Source: Petrolisthes cinctipes (lineage: Eukaryota; Arthropoda; Malacostraca; Decapoda; Porcellanidae). From it: a stretch of 64,000 bases of DNA. Below, piece after piece: positions 40,048-54,700 of this stretch. The notes under the pieces are model-generated. The model did no database searches. It saw only the letters and a program-made list of their open reading frames with translations, and had not been told where the DNA came from. The translations under genes were made by a program, and so were the position numbers. The stretch lies in contig JAWQEG010001393.1 of the NCBI GenBank assembly GCA_033782935.1, positions 326,001 to 390,000 of the forward strand, read 5' to 3'. Within the stretch, counting starts at the first letter, position 1. Each line of letters starts with the position of its first letter.

Positions 40048-42400
40048 TGGGACCCCAAAATATCGAATTTTCGGGTGTTTGGAGCCTGAATTTGAGATAT
40101 AAACGGGTAGAGAAGATGCATGCACATATCGACTTTTGGGCACCTAAAAGATCGATTGTCAGTATGTTATGGGCCTGTATTTTGAAAATACTCTAACACG
40201 GAGTAGGCATGTACAGATCGATTCTGGGACCCCAAAATATCGAATTTTCAGGTGTTTTTGGACTGAATTTGAGATATCGACTTTGGGCACCTAAAATATC
40301 GATTTTTAGCATGTTTTGGTACTATATTTTGAAAATATTCTAGCACTAAGTAGGCATGTACAGATCACTTCTGGGACCCCAAAATATCGAATTTTCGGGT
40401 GTTTTGATCCTGAATTTGAGATATAAACGGGTACAGAAGATGCATGCACATATCGACTTTGGACACTTAAAATATCGATTTTTAGCATGTTTTGAGCCTA
40501 TATTTTGAAAACCTTTTAGCACTGAGTAGGCATGTACAGTTCGCTTCTGGGGCCCAAAAAATATCGATTTTTCGGGTGTTTTGAGGTTGAATTTGGGATA
40601 TAAACGGGTGCAGAAGATACATCAACATATCGACTTTTGGGCACCTAAAATATCGATTTTCAGTATGTTTTGGGCCTGTATATTGAAAATACTCTTACAC
40701 GGAGTAGGCATGTACAGATCGCTTCTGGTACCCCAAAATATCGAATTTTTGGGTGTTTTGGGCCTGAATTTGATATATCGACTTTGGGCACATAAAATAT
40801 CGATTTTTAGCATGTTTTGGGAATATATTTTGAAAATATTCTAGCACTGAGTAGGCATGTACAGATCGCTTCAGGGACCACAAAATATCAAATTTTCGGG
40901 TGTTTTGATCCTGAATTTGAGATATAAACGGGTACAGAAGATGCATGCACATATCGTCTTTTGGGCACCTAAAATATCGATTTTTAACATGTTTTGGGTC
41001 TGTATCTTGAAAACATTCTAACTAAGAGTAGGCATGTACAGATCGCTTCTAGGACCCAAAAATACCGAATGTTCGGGTTTTTTGAGGTTGAATTTGGGAT
41101 ATAAACGAGTGCAGAAGATGCATACACATATTAACTTTGGGCACCTAAAATATCGATTTTCAGCATGTTTTGCGCCTGTATCTAAGTAGGCATGTACAGA
41201 TCGTTTCTGGGACCCCAAAATATCAAATTTTCGGGTGTTTGGAGCCTGAATTTGAGATATAAACGGGTACAGAAGATGCATGCACATATCGACTTATGGG
41301 CACCTAAAAGATCGATTTTCAGTATGATATGGGCCTGTATTTTGAAAATACTCTAACACGGAGTAGGCATGTACAGTTCGCTTCTGGGACCCCCAAAATA
41401 TCGAATTCTCGGGTGTTTTGGGCCTGAATTTGAGATATCGACTTTGGGCACATAAAATATCGATTTTTAGCATGCTTTGGGCCTATATTTTGAAAATATT
41501 CTAGCACTAAGTAGGCATATACAGATCACTTCTGGGACCCCAAAATATCGAATTTTCGGGTGTTTTGATCCTGAATTTGAGATATAAACGGGTACAGAAG
41601 ATGCATGCACATATCGACTTTGGACACTTAAAATATCGATTTTTAGCATGTTTTGAGCCTATATTTTGAAAACATTCTAGCAATAAGTAGGCATGTACAG
41701 CTCACTTCTGGGACCCCAAAATATCGAAATTTTATGTGTTTTGAGCCTGAATTTGAGATATAAACGGGTACAGAAGATGCATGCACATCTCTACTTTGGT
41801 CACCTAAAATATCGATTTTCAGCATGTTTTGGGCCTGTATTTTGAAATTACTCTAACACGGAGTAGGCAAGTACAGATCGCTTCTGGGACCCCAAAATAT
41901 CGAATTTTCGGGTGTTTGGAGCCTGAATTTGAGATATAAACGGGTACAGAAGATGCATGCACATATCGACTTTTGGGCACCTTAAAGATCGATTTTCAGT
42001 ATGTTTTGGGCCTGTATATTGAAGAAACTCTAATACGGAGTAGGCATGTACAGATCGCTTCTGGGACCCCAAAATATCGGGTTTTCGTTCGTTTTGGGCC
42101 TGAATTTGAGATATCGACTTTGGGCACCTAAATTATCGATTTTTAGCATGTTTTGGGCCTATATTTTGAAAATATTCTAGAACTAAGTAGGCATGTACAG
42201 ATCACTTCTGGGACCCAAAAATATCGAATTTTCGGGTGTTTTGAGGTTGAATTTGGGATATAAACGGGTGCAGAAGATGCATTCACATATCGACTTTTGG
42301 GCACCTAAAATATCGATTATCTGTATGTTTTGGGCCTGTAATTTATAAAAACTCTAACACGGAGTAGGTATGTACAGATCGCTTCTAAGACCCCAAAATA
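40048..42400. repeat. Truncated 10-mer and block shared with 48.9-51.9 kb
   Basis: Positions 40225-40548 correspond to 49067 onward (offset 8842), 40620-41533 to 49640-50550 (offset about 9018) and 41709-42300 to 51227-51820 (offset 9518). The last step of 501 bp is one trimer present at 50726-51227 and absent here. The absence is marked by a hybrid monomer near 41660-41710, which joins CATTCTAGCA to TAAGTAGGCATGTACAGCTC. Confidence 0.84.
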
Positions 42401-45400
42401 TCGAATTTTCGGGTGTTTACGGACTGAATTTGAGAAATCGACTTTGGGCACCTAAAATATCGAATTTTAGCATGTTTTGGGCCTATATTTTGAAAACATT
42501 CTAGCACTGAGTAGGCATGTACAGATCGCTTCTGGGACCTCGATATATCGAATTTTCGGGTGTTTTGAGCCTGAATTTGAGATATAAACGGGTACAGAAA
42601 ATGCATGCACATATTGACTTTGGGCACATACAATATAGATTTTCAGCATGTTTTGGGCCTGTATTTTGAAAATTCTCTAACACGGAGTAGGCATGTACAG
42701 ATCACTTCTGGGACCCCAAAAATATCGAATTTTCGGGTGTTTGAAGCCTGAATTTGAGATATAAACGGGTACAGAAGATGGATGCACATATCGACTTTTG
42801 GGCACCAAAAAGATCGATTTTCAGTATGTTTTGGGCCTGTATATTGAAAATACTCTAACACGGAGTAGGCATGTACAGATCGATTCTGGGACCCCTAAAT
42901 ATCGAATTTTCGTGTGTTTTGGGCCTCAATTTGAGATATCGACTTTGGGCTCCTAAAATATCGATTTTGAGCATGTTTTGGGTCTGTATCTTGAAAACAT
43001 TCTAACTAAGAGTAGGCATGTACAGATCGCTTCTAGGACCCAAAAATACCGAATGTTAGGGTTTTTTTAGGTTGAATTTGGGATATAAACGTGTGCAGAA
43101 GATGCATACACATATTAACTTTGGGCACCTAAAATATCGATTTTCAGCATGTTTTGGGCCTGTATCTGAGTAGGCATGTACAGATCGTTTCTGGGACCCC
43201 AAAATATCAAATTTTCGGGTGTTTGAAGCCTGAATTTGAGATATAAACGGGTACAGAAGATGCATGCACATATCGACTTTTGGGCACCTAAAAAATCGAT
43301 TTTTAGCATGTTTTGGGCCTATATTTTGAAAATATTCTAGCACTAAGTAGGCATGTACAGATCACTTCTGGGACCCCAAAATATCGAATTTTGGGTGTGT
43401 TGAGCCTGAATTTGAGATATAAACGGGTACAGAAGATGCATGCACATATCGACTTTGTAAACTTAAAATATCGAATTTTTGCATGTTTTGAGCCTATATT
43501 TTGAAAACATTCTAGCACTGAGTAGGCATGTACAGATCGCTTCTGGGACCAAAAAATATCGAATTTTCAGGTGTTTTGAGGTTGAATTTGGGATATAAAC
43601 GGGTGCAGAAGATGCATACACATATTGACTTTGGGCACCTATAATATCGATTTTCAGCATGTTTTGGGCCTGTATTTTGAAAATACTCTAACACGGATTA
43701 GGTATGTACAGATCGCTTCTGGGACCCCAAAATACCGAATTTTCGGGTGTTTTGAGCTTGAATTTGAGATATAAACGGGTACAGAAGATGCATGCACATC
43801 GCTACTTTGGTCACCTAAAATATCGATTTTCAGCATGTTTTGGGCCTGTATTTTGAAAATACTCTAACACGGAGTAGGCAAGTACAGATCCCTTCTGGGA
43901 CCCCAAAATATCGAATTTTCGGGTGTTTGGAGCCTGAATTTGAGATATAAACGGGTACAGAAGATGCATCCACATATCGACTTTTGGGCACCTAAAAGAT
44001 CGATTTTCAGTATGTTTTGGGCCTGTATTTTAAAAATACTCTAACACGGAGTAGGCATGTACAGTTCGCTTCTGGGACCCCAAAATATCGAATTTTCGGG
44101 TGTTTTGGGCCTGAATTTGAGATATCGACTTAGGGAACCTAAAATATCGATTTTTAGCATGTTTTGGGCCTATATTTTAAAAATATTCTAGCACTAAGTA
44201 GGCATGTACAGCTCACTTCTGGGACCCCAAAATATCGAATTTTGGGTGTTTTTAACCTGAATTTGAGATATAAACGGGTACAGAAGATGCATGCACATCT
44301 CCACTTTGGTCACCTAAAATATCGATTTTCAGCATGTTTTGGGCCTGTATTTTGAAAATACTCTAACACGGAGTAGGTATGTACAGATCGCTTCTGGGAC
44401 CCCAAAATACCGAATTTTCGGGTGTTTTGAGCCTCAATTTGAGATATAAACGGGTACAGAAGATGTATGTACATATCGACTTTTGGGCACCTAAAAGATC
44501 GATTTTCAGTAAGTTTTGGGCCTGTAATTTGAAAATACTCTAACACGAAGTAGGCATGTACAGTTCGCTTCTGGGACCCCAAAATATCGAATTTTCGGGT
44601 GTTTTGGGCCTGAATTTGAGATATCGACTTTGGGCACCTAAAATATCGATTTTTAGCATGTTTTGGGCCTATATTTTAAAAACATTCTAGCACTGAGTAG
44701 GCATGTACAGATCGCTTCTGGGACCCCAAAATACCGAATTTTCGGGTGTTTTGAGACTGAATTTGATATATAAACGGGTACAGAAGATGCATGCACATAT
44801 CGACTTTTGGGCACCTAAAAGATCGATTTTCAGTATGTTTTGGGCCTGTATTTTGAAAATACTCTAACACGGAGTAGGCAAGTACAGATCACTTCTGGGA
44901 CCCCAAAATATCGAATTTTCGGGTGTTTGGAGCCTGAATTTGAGATATAAACGGGTACAGAAGATGCATCCACATATCGACTTTTGGGCACCTTAAAGAT
45001 TGATTTTCAGTATGTTTTGGGCCTGTATATTGAAAAAAAACTCTAATACGAAGTAGGCATGTACAGATCGCTTCTGGGACCCCAAAATATCGGGTTTTCG
45101 TGCGTTTTGGGCCTGAATTTGAGATATCGAATTTTTGCACCTAAATTATCGATTTTTAGCATGTTTTGGGCCTATATTTTGAAAATATTCTAGAACTAAG
45201 TAGGCATGTACAGATCACTTCTAGGACCAAAAAATATCGAATTTTCGGGTGTTTTGAGGTTGAATTTGGGATATAAACGGGTGCAGAAGATGCATACACA
45301 TATTGACTTTGGTCACCTAAAATATCGATTTTCAGCATGTTTTGGGCCTGTATTTTGATAATACTCAAACACGGAGTAGGCAAGTACAGATCACTTCTGG

Positions 45401-47140
45401 GACCCCAATATATCGATTTTTCGGGTGTTTGGAGCCTGAATTTGAGATATAAACGGGTACAGAAAATGCATGCACATATTAACTTTGGGCACCTAAAATA
45501 TCGATTTTGAGCATGTTTTGGGTCTGTATCTTGAAAACATTCTAACAAGGTGTAGGAATGTACAGATCGCTTCTAAGACCCAAAAATACCGAATTTTCGG
45601 GGGTTTCGGGCCTGAATTTGATATATCGACTTTGGGCACCTAAAATATCGATTTTCAGAATGTTTTGGGCCTGTATTTAGAAATTACTCTAACACGGAGT
45701 ATGCAAGTATAGATCGCTTCTGGGACCCCAAAATATCGAATTTTCGGGTGTTTGGAGCCTGAATTTGAGATATAAACGGGTACAGAAGATGCATCCACAT
45801 ATCGACTTTTGGGCACCAAAAAGATCGATTTTCAGTATGTTTTGGGCCTGTATATTGAAAATACTAAAACACGGAGTAGTCATGTACAGATCGCTTCTGA
45901 GACCCCTAAATACCGAATTTTCGGGTGTTTTGAGCCTGAATTTAAGATATAAACGGGTACAGAAGATGCATGTACATATCGACTTTTGGGCACCTAAAAG
46001 ATCGATTTTCAGTAAGTTTTAGGCCTGTAATTTGAAAATACGCTAACACGAAGTAGGCATGTACAGATCACTTCTTGGACCCCAAAATATCGAATTTTTG
46101 GGTGTTTAGGGCCTGAATTTGAGATATCGACTTTGGGCACCTAAAATATCGATTTTTATCATGTTTTTTGCCTATATTTTAAAAACATTCTAGCACTGAG
46201 TAGGCATGTACAGATCGCTTCTGGGACCCCAAAATACCGAATTTTCGGGTGTTTTGAGCCTGAATTTGAGATATAAACGGGTACAGAAGATGCATGCACA
46301 TATCGACTTTTGGGCACCTAAAAGATCGATTTTCAGTATGTTTTGGGCCTGTATTTTGAAAATACTCTAACACGGAGTAGGCATGTACAGTTCGCTTCTG
46401 GGCCCCCAAAATATCGAATTTTCGGGTGTTTTGGGCCTGAATTTGAGATATCGACTTTGGGAACCTAAAATATCGATTTTTAGCATGTTTTGGGCCTATA
46501 TTTTGAAAATATTCTAGAACTAAGTAGGCATGTACAGATCACTTCTGGGACCAAAAAATATCGAATTTTCGGGTGTTTTGAGGTTGAATTTGGGATATAA
46601 ACGGGTGCAGAAGATGCATACACATATTGACTTTGGTCACCTAAAATATCGATTATCTGTATGTTTTGGGCCTGTATTTTTTAAAAACTCTAACACGGAG
46701 TAGGTATGTACAGATCGCGTCTAAGACCCCAAAATATCGAATTTTCGGGTGTTTAAGGACTGAATTTGAATTATCGACTTTGGGCACCTAAAATATCGAT
46801 TTTTAGCATGTTTTGGGCCTATATTTTGAGAACATTCTAGCACTGAGTAGGCATGTACAGATCGCTTCTGGGACCCCGAAATATCGAATTTTCGGGTGTT
46901 TTGAGCCTGAATTTGAGATATAAACGGGTACAGAAAATGCATGCACATATTGACTTTAGGCACATAAAATATCGATTTTTAGCATGTTTTGGGCCTGTAT
47001 CTTGAAAATACTCTAACACGGAGTAGGCATGTACAGATCGCTTCTGGGACCCAAAAATTTAGAATTTTCGGGTGTTTTGAGCCTGAATTTGAGATATAAA
47101 CAGGTACTGAAGATGCATGCACATATCGACTTTTGGGCAC
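42401..47140. repeat. Mixed domain related to 22.8-24 kb and 31.4-33.6 kb
   Basis: The domain holds L, S and a few M monomers with no adjacent long HOR. Segments match other domains in the same order: 43.3-43.7 kb resembles 22.9-23.3 kb, 44.3-44.9 kb resembles 31.6-32.2 kb, 46179-46409 matches 31959-32189, and 46721-47040 matches 33178-33500 (offset 13543). The GGGTTTTCGTGCG S unit is present near 45093. It reads as an older, rearranged copy of the 31-36 kb domain. Confidence 0.75.
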
Positions 47141-49066
47141 TTAAAATATCGATTTTGAGCATGTTTTGGGTCTGTATCTTGAAAACATTCTAACTAGGAG
47201 TAGGAATGTACAGATCGCTACTAAGACCCAAAAATACCAAATTTTCGGGTGTTTTGAGCATGAATTTGAGATATAAACAGGTACAGAAGATGCATGCACA
47301 TATCGACTTTGGACACTTAAAATATCTCTTTTTAGCATGTTTTGAGCCTATATTTTGAAAACATTCTAGCACTGAGTAGACATGTGCAGATCGCTTATGG
47401 GACCCAAAAATATCGAGTTTTCGGGTGTTTTGAGGTTGAATTTGAGATATAAACGAGTGCAGAAGATGCATACACATATTAACTTTGGGGACCTAAAATA
47501 TCGATTTTCAGCATGTTTTGGGCCTGTATCTGAATAGGCATGTACAGATCGCTTCTGGGACCCCAAAATATCGAATTTTCGGGTGTTTGGAGCCTGAATT
47601 TGAGATATAAACGGGTACAGAAGATGCATGCACATATCGACTTTTGGGCACCTAAAAGATCAATTTTCAGTATGTTATGGGCCTGTATTTTGAAAATACT
47701 CTAACACGGAGTAGGCATGTACAGTTCGCTTGTGGGACACCAAAATATTGAATTTTCAGTTGTTTTGGGCCTGAATTTGAGATATCGACTTTAGGCACCT
47801 AAAATATCGATTTTTAGCATGTTTTGAGCCTATATTTTGAAAACATTCTAGCACTGAGTAGGCATGTACAGATCACTTCTGGTACCCCAAAATATCGAAT
47901 TTTCGGGTGTTTTGAACCTGAATTTGAGATATAAACGGGTACAGAAGATGCATGCACATATCGACTTTGGACACTTAAAATATCGATTTTTAGCATGTTT
48001 TGAGCCTATATTTTGTAAACCTTCTAGCACTGAGTAGGCATGTACAGTTCGCTTCTGGGACCCAAAAAATATCGAATTTTCGGGTGTTTTGAGGTTGAAT
48101 TTGGGATATAAACGGGTACAGAAGATGCATACACATATTGACTTTGGTCACCTAAAATATCGATTTTCAGCATGTTTTGGGCCTGTATTTTGAAAATACT
48201 CTAACACGGAGTAGGCATGTAGAGATCTCTTCTGGGACCCTAAAATATCGAATTTTCGGGTGTTTTGGGACTGAATTTGAGATATCGACTTTGGGCACCT
48301 AAAATATCGATTTTTAGCATGTTTTGGGCCTATATTTTGAAAATATTCTAGCACTGAGTAGGCATGTACAGATTGCTTCTGGGACCCCAAAATATCAAAT
48401 TTTCGGGTGTTTTGATCCTGAGTTTGGGATATAAACTTGTACAGAAGATGCATGCACATATCGACTTTTGGGCACCTAAAATATCAATTTTGAGCATGTT
48501 TTGGGTCTGAATCTTGAAAACATTCTAACTAGGAGTAGGCATGTACAGATCGCTTCTAGGACCAAAAAATACCGAATTTTCGGGTGTTTTGAGCCTGAAT
48601 TTGAGATATAAACGGGTACAGAAGATGCATGCACATATCGACTTTGGACACTAAAAATTACGATTTTTAGCATGTTTTGAGCCTATATTTTGAAAACATT
48701 CTAGCACTGAGTATTATGTACAGATCGCTTCTGGAACCCAAAAATATCGAATTTTCGGGTGTTTTGAGGTTGAATTTGGGATATAAACGGGTGCAGAAGA
48801 TGCATACACATATTGACTTTGTGCACCTAAAATATCGATTTTCAGTATGTGTTGGGCCTGTATCTGAGTAGGCATGTACAGATCGCTTCTGGGACCCCAA
48901 AATATCGAATTTTCGGGTGTTTGGAGCCTGAATTTGAGATATAAACGGGTACAGAAGATGCATGCACATATCGACTTTTGGGCACCTAAAGGATCGATTG
49001 TCAGTATGTTATGGGCCTGTATTTTGAAAATACTCTAACACGGAGTAGGCATGTACAGATCGCTTC
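47141..49066. repeat. Distal copy of the 36.2-38.5 kb block
   Basis: Landmarks 47222, 47556, 48056 and others match 36338, 36672 and 37172 at an offset of 10884 bp. The offset then drops to 10707 (48233 against 37526) and to 10530 (48732 against 38202), so two single monomers of 177 bp differ between the copies. After 48890 the match resumes with 40048 rather than with a second 1688-bp unit. This copy therefore has only one 10-mer register. Confidence 0.85.
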
Positions 49067-51722
49067 TGGGACCCCAAAATATCGAATTTTCAGGTGTTTT
49101 TGACCTGAATTTGAGATATCGACTTTGGGCACCTAAAATATCGATTTTTAGCATGTTTTGGTACTATATTTTAAAAATAATCTAGCACTAAGTAGGCATG
49201 TACAGATCACTTCTGGGACCCCAAAATATCGAATTTTCGGGTGTTTTGATCCTGAATTTGAGATATAAACGGGTACAGAAGATGCATGCACATATCGACT
49301 TTGGACACTTAAAATATCGATTTTTAGCATGTTTTGAGCCTATATTTTGAAAACCTTCTAGCACTGAGTAGGCATGTACAGTTCGCTTCTGGGGCCCAAA
49401 AAATATCGAATATTTGGGTGTTTTGAGGTTGAATTTGGGATATAAACGGGTGCAGAAGATGCATACACATATTGACTTTGGTCACCTAAAATATCGATTT
49501 TCAGCATGTTTTGGGCCTGTATTTTGAAAATACACTAACACGGAGTAGGCAAGTACAGATCGCTTCTGGGACCCCAAAATATCGAATTTTCGGGTGTTTG
49601 GAGCCTGAATTTGAGATATAAACGGGTACAAAAGTTACATCAACATATCGACTTTTGGGCACCTAAAAGATCGATTTTCAGTATGTTTTGGGCCTGTATA
49701 TTGAAAATACTCTTACACGGAGTAGGCATGTACAGATCGCTTCTGGTACCCCAAAATATCGAATTTTTGGGTGTTTTGGGCCTGAATTTGAGATATCGAC
49801 TTTGGGCACCTAAAATATCGATTTTTAGCATGTTTTGGGAATATATTTTGAAAATATTCTAGCACTGAGTAGGCATGTACAGATCGCTTCAGGGACCACA
49901 AAATATCAAATTTTCGGGTGTTTTGATCCTGAATTTGAGATATAAACGGGTACAGAAGATGCATGCACATATCGTCTTTTGGGCACCTAAAATATCGATT
50001 TTGAGCATGTTTTGGGTCTGTATCTTGAAAACATTCTAACTAAGACTAGGCATGTACAGATCGCTTCTAGGACCCAAAAATACCGAATGTTCGGGTTTTT
50101 TGAGGTTGAATTTGGGATATAAACGGGTGCAGAAGATGCATACACATATTAACTTTGGGCACCTAAAATATCGATTTTCAGCATGTTTTGGGCCTGTATC
50201 TGAGTAGGCATGTACAGATCGTTTCTGGGACCCCAAAATATCAAATTTTCGGGTGTTTGGAGCCTGAATTTGAGATATAAACGGGTACAGAAGATGCATG
50301 CACATATCGACTTTTGGGCACCTAAAAGATCGATTTTCTGTAAGATATGGGCCTGTATTTTGAAAATACTCTAACACGGAGTAGGCATGTACAGTTCGCT
50401 TCTGGAACCCCAAAATATCGAATTTTCGAGTGTTTTGGGCCTGAATTTGAGATATCGACTTTGGGCACATAAAATATCGATTTTTAGCATGTTTTGGGCC
50501 TATATTTTGAAAATATTCTAGCACTAAGTAGGCATGTACAGATCACTTCTGGGACCCCAAAATATCGAATTTTCGGGTGTTTTGATCCTGAATTTGAGAT
50601 ATAAACAGGTACAGAAGATGCATGCACATATCGACTTTGGACACTTAAAATATCGATTTTTAGCATGTTTTGAGCCTATATTTTGAAAACATTCTAGCAC
50701 TGAGTAGGCATGTACAGTTCGCTTCTGGGACCCAACAAATATCGAATTTTCGGGTGTTTTGAGGTTGAATTTGGGATATAAACGGGTACGGAAGATGCAT
50801 ACACATATTGACTTTGGTCATCTAAAATATCGATTTTCAGCATGTTTTGGGCCTGTATTTTGAAAATACTCTAACATGGAGTAGGCAAGTACAGATCGCT
50901 TCTGGGACCCCAAAATATCGAATGTTCGGGTGGTAGGAGCCTGAATTTGAGATATAAACGGGTACAGAAGATACATCCACATATCGACTTTTGGGCACCT
51001 ATAAGATCGATTTTCAGTATGTTTTGGGCCTGTATATTGAAAATACTCTAACACGGAGTAGGCATGTACAGATCGCTTCTGGGACCCTAAAATATCGAAT
51101 TTTCGGGTGTTTTGGGCCTGAATTTGAGATATCGACTTTGGGCACCTAAAATATCGATTTTTAGCATGTTTTGGGCCTATATTTTAAAAATATTCTAGCA
51201 CTAAGTAGGCATGTACAGCTCACTTCTGGGACCCCAAAATATTGAAATGTTATGTGTTTTGAGCCTGAATTTGAGATATAAACTTGTACAGAAGATGCAT
51301 GCACATCTCTACTTTGGTCACCTAAAATATCGATTTTCAGCATGTTTTGGGCCTGTATTTTGAAATTACTCTAACACGGAGTAGGCAAGTACAGATCGCT
51401 TCTGGGACCCCAAAATACCGAATTTTCGGGTGTTTGGAGCCTGAATTTGAGATATAAACGGGTACAGAAGATGCATCCACACATCGACTTTTGGGCACCT
51501 TAAAGATCGATTTTTAGTATGTTTTGGGCCTGTATATTGAAAAAACTCTAATACGGAGTAGGCATGTACAGATCGCTTCTGGGACCCCAAAATATCGGGT
51601 TTTCGTGCGTTTTGGGCCTGAATTTGAGATATCGACATTAGGCACCTAAATTATCGATTTTTAGCATGTTTTGGGCCTATATTTTGAATATATTCTAGAA
51701 CTAAGTAGGCATGTACAGATCA
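49067..51722. repeat. Distal copy of the 40.2-42.2 kb block, undeleted
   Basis: Matches 40225-42200 at offsets of 8842, 9017 and 9518 bp. It keeps four monomers at 50550-51227 (176, 177, 177, 147) where the other copy has one, so it is the longer and probably ancestral form. The block runs into the start of the 3835-bp HOR. Confidence 0.85.
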
Positions 51723-54700
51723 CTTCTGGGACCCAAAAATATCGAATTTTCGGGTGTTTTGAGGTTGAATTTGGGATATAAACGGGTGCAGAAGATGCAT
51801 ACACAAATTGACTTTGGTCACCTAAAATATCGATTTTCAGCATGTTTTGGGCCTGTATTTTGATAATACTCAAACACGGAGTAGGCAAGTACAGATCACT
51901 TTTGGGACCACAAAATATCGAATTTTCGGGTGTTTGGAGCCTGAATTTGAGATATAAACGGGTACAGAAGATGCATTCATATATCGACTTTTGGGCACCT
52001 AAAATATCGATTATCTGTATGTTTTGGGCCTGTAATTTATAAAAACTCTAGCACGGAGTAGGTATGTACAGATCGCTTCTAAGACCCCAAAATATCGAAT
52101 TTTCGGGTGTTTACGGACTGAATTTGATATATCGACTTTGGGCACCTAAAATATCGATTTTTAGAATGTTTTGGGCCTATATTTTGAAAATATTCTAGAA
52201 CTAAGTAGGCATGTACAGATCACTTCTGGGACCAAAAAATATTAAATTTTCGGGTGTTTTGAGGTTGAATTTGGGATATAAACGGGTGCAGAAGATGCAT
52301 ACTCAAATTGACTTTGGTCACCTAAAATATCGATTTTCAGCATGTTTTGGGCCTGTATTTTCAAATTTTCTAACACCGAGTAGGCATGTACAGATCGCTT
52401 CTGGGACCCAAAAATATAGAATTTTCGGGTTTTTTGAGCCAGAATTTGAGATATAAACAGATACTGAAGATGCATGCACATATCGACTTTTGGGCACTTA
52501 TAATATCGATTTTGAGCATGTTTTGGATCTGTATCTTGAAAACATTCTAACAAGGAGTAGGAATGTACAGATCGCTTCTAAGACCCAAAAATACCGAATT
52601 TTCGGGTGTTTCGGGCCTGAATTTGATATATCGACTTTGGGCACCTAAAATATCGATTTTCGGAATGTTTTGGGCCTGTATTTTGAAAATACTCTAACAC
52701 GGAGTATGCAAGTACAGATCGCTTCTGGGACCCCAAAATATCGAATTTTCGGGTGTTTGGAGCCTGAATTTGAGATATAAACGGGTACAGAAGATGCATG
52801 CACATATCGACTTTTGGGCACCAAAAAGATCGATTTTCAGTATGTTTTGGGACTGTATATTGAAAATACTCTAACCCGGAGTAGGCATGTACAGATCGAT
52901 TCTGGGACCCCTAAATATCGAATTTTCGTGTGTTTTGGGCCTCAATTTGAGATATCGACTTTGGGCACCTAAAATATCGATTTTGAGCATGTTTTGGGCC
53001 TATATTTTGAAAATATTCTAGCACTAAGTAGGCATGTACAGATCACTTCTGGGACCCCAAAATATCGAATTTTCGGGTGTTTTGATCCTGAATTTGAGAT
53101 ATAAAGGGGTACAGAAGATGCATGCACATATCGACTTTGGAAACTTAAAATATCGATTTTTAGCATGTTTTGAGCCTATATTTTGAAAACATTCTAGCAC
53201 TGAGTAGGCATGTACAGTTCGCTTCTGGGACCCAAAAAATATCGAATTTTTGGGTGTTTTGAGGTTGAATTTGGGATATAAACGGGTACGGAAGATGCAT
53301 ACACATATTGACTTTGGTCACCTAAAATATCGATTTTCAGCATGTTTTGGGCCTGTATATTGAAAATACTCTAACACGGAGTAGGCATGTACAGATCGCT
53401 TCTGGGACCCTAAAATATCGAATTTTCGGGTGTTTTGGGCCTGAATTTGAGATATCGACTTTGGGCACCTAAAATATCGATTTTTAGCATGTTTTGGGAA
53501 TATATTTTGAAAATATTCTAGCATTAAGTAGGCATGTACAGCTCACTTCTGGGACCCCAAAATATCGAATTTTTATGTGTTTTGAGCCTGAATTTGAGAT
53601 ATAAACATGTACAGAAGATGCATGCACACCTCTACTTTGGTCACCTAAAATATCGATTTTCAGCATGTTTTTGGCCTGTATTTTTAAAATACTCTAACAC
53701 TGAGTAGGCAAGTACAGATCGCTTCTGGGACCCCAAAATATCGAATTTTCGGGTGTTTGGAGCCTGAATTTGAGATATAAACGGGTACAGAAGATGCATC
53801 CACATATCGACTTTTGGGCACCTTAAAGATCGATTTTCAGTAATTTTTGGGCCTGTATATTGAAAAAACTCTAATACGGAGTAGGCATGTACAGATCGCT
53901 TTTCGGACCCCAAAATATCGGGTTTTCGTGCGTTTTGGGCCTGAATTTGAGATATCGACTTTGGGCACCTAAATTATCGATTTTTAGCATGTTTTGGGCC
54001 TATATTTTGAAAATATTCTAGAAATAAGTAGGCATGTACAGATCACTTCTGGGACCAAAAAATATCAAATTTTCGGGTGTTTGGAGCCTGAATTTGAGAT
54101 ATAAACGTGTACAGAAGATGCATTCAAATATCGACTTTTGGGCACCTAAAAGATCGATTTTCAGTATGTTTTGGGCCTGTATATTGAAAATACTCTAACA
54201 CGGAGTAGGCATGTACAGATCGATTCTGGGACCCCTAAATATCGAATTTTCGTGTGTTTTGGGACTCAATTTGAGATATCGACTTTTGGCACCTAAAATA
54301 TCGATTTTTAGCATGTTTTGGGCCTATATTTTGAAAATATTCTAGCACTAAGTAGGCATGTACAGATCACTTCTTGGACCCCAAAATATCGAATTTTTGG
54401 GTGTTTTGAGCCCGAATTTGATATATAAACGGGTACAGAAGATGCATGCACATATCGACTTTGGAAACTTAAAATATCGATTTTTTGCATGTTTTGGGTC
54501 TGTATCTTGAAAACATTCTAACTAAGAGTAGGCATGTACAGATCGCTTCTAGGACCCAAAAATACCGAATGTTCGGGTTTTTTGAGGTTGAATTTGGGAT
54601 ATAAACGGGTGCAGAAGATGCATACACATATTAACTTTGGGCACCTAAAATATCGATTTTCAGCATGTTTTGGGCTTGTATCTGAGTAGGCATGTACATA

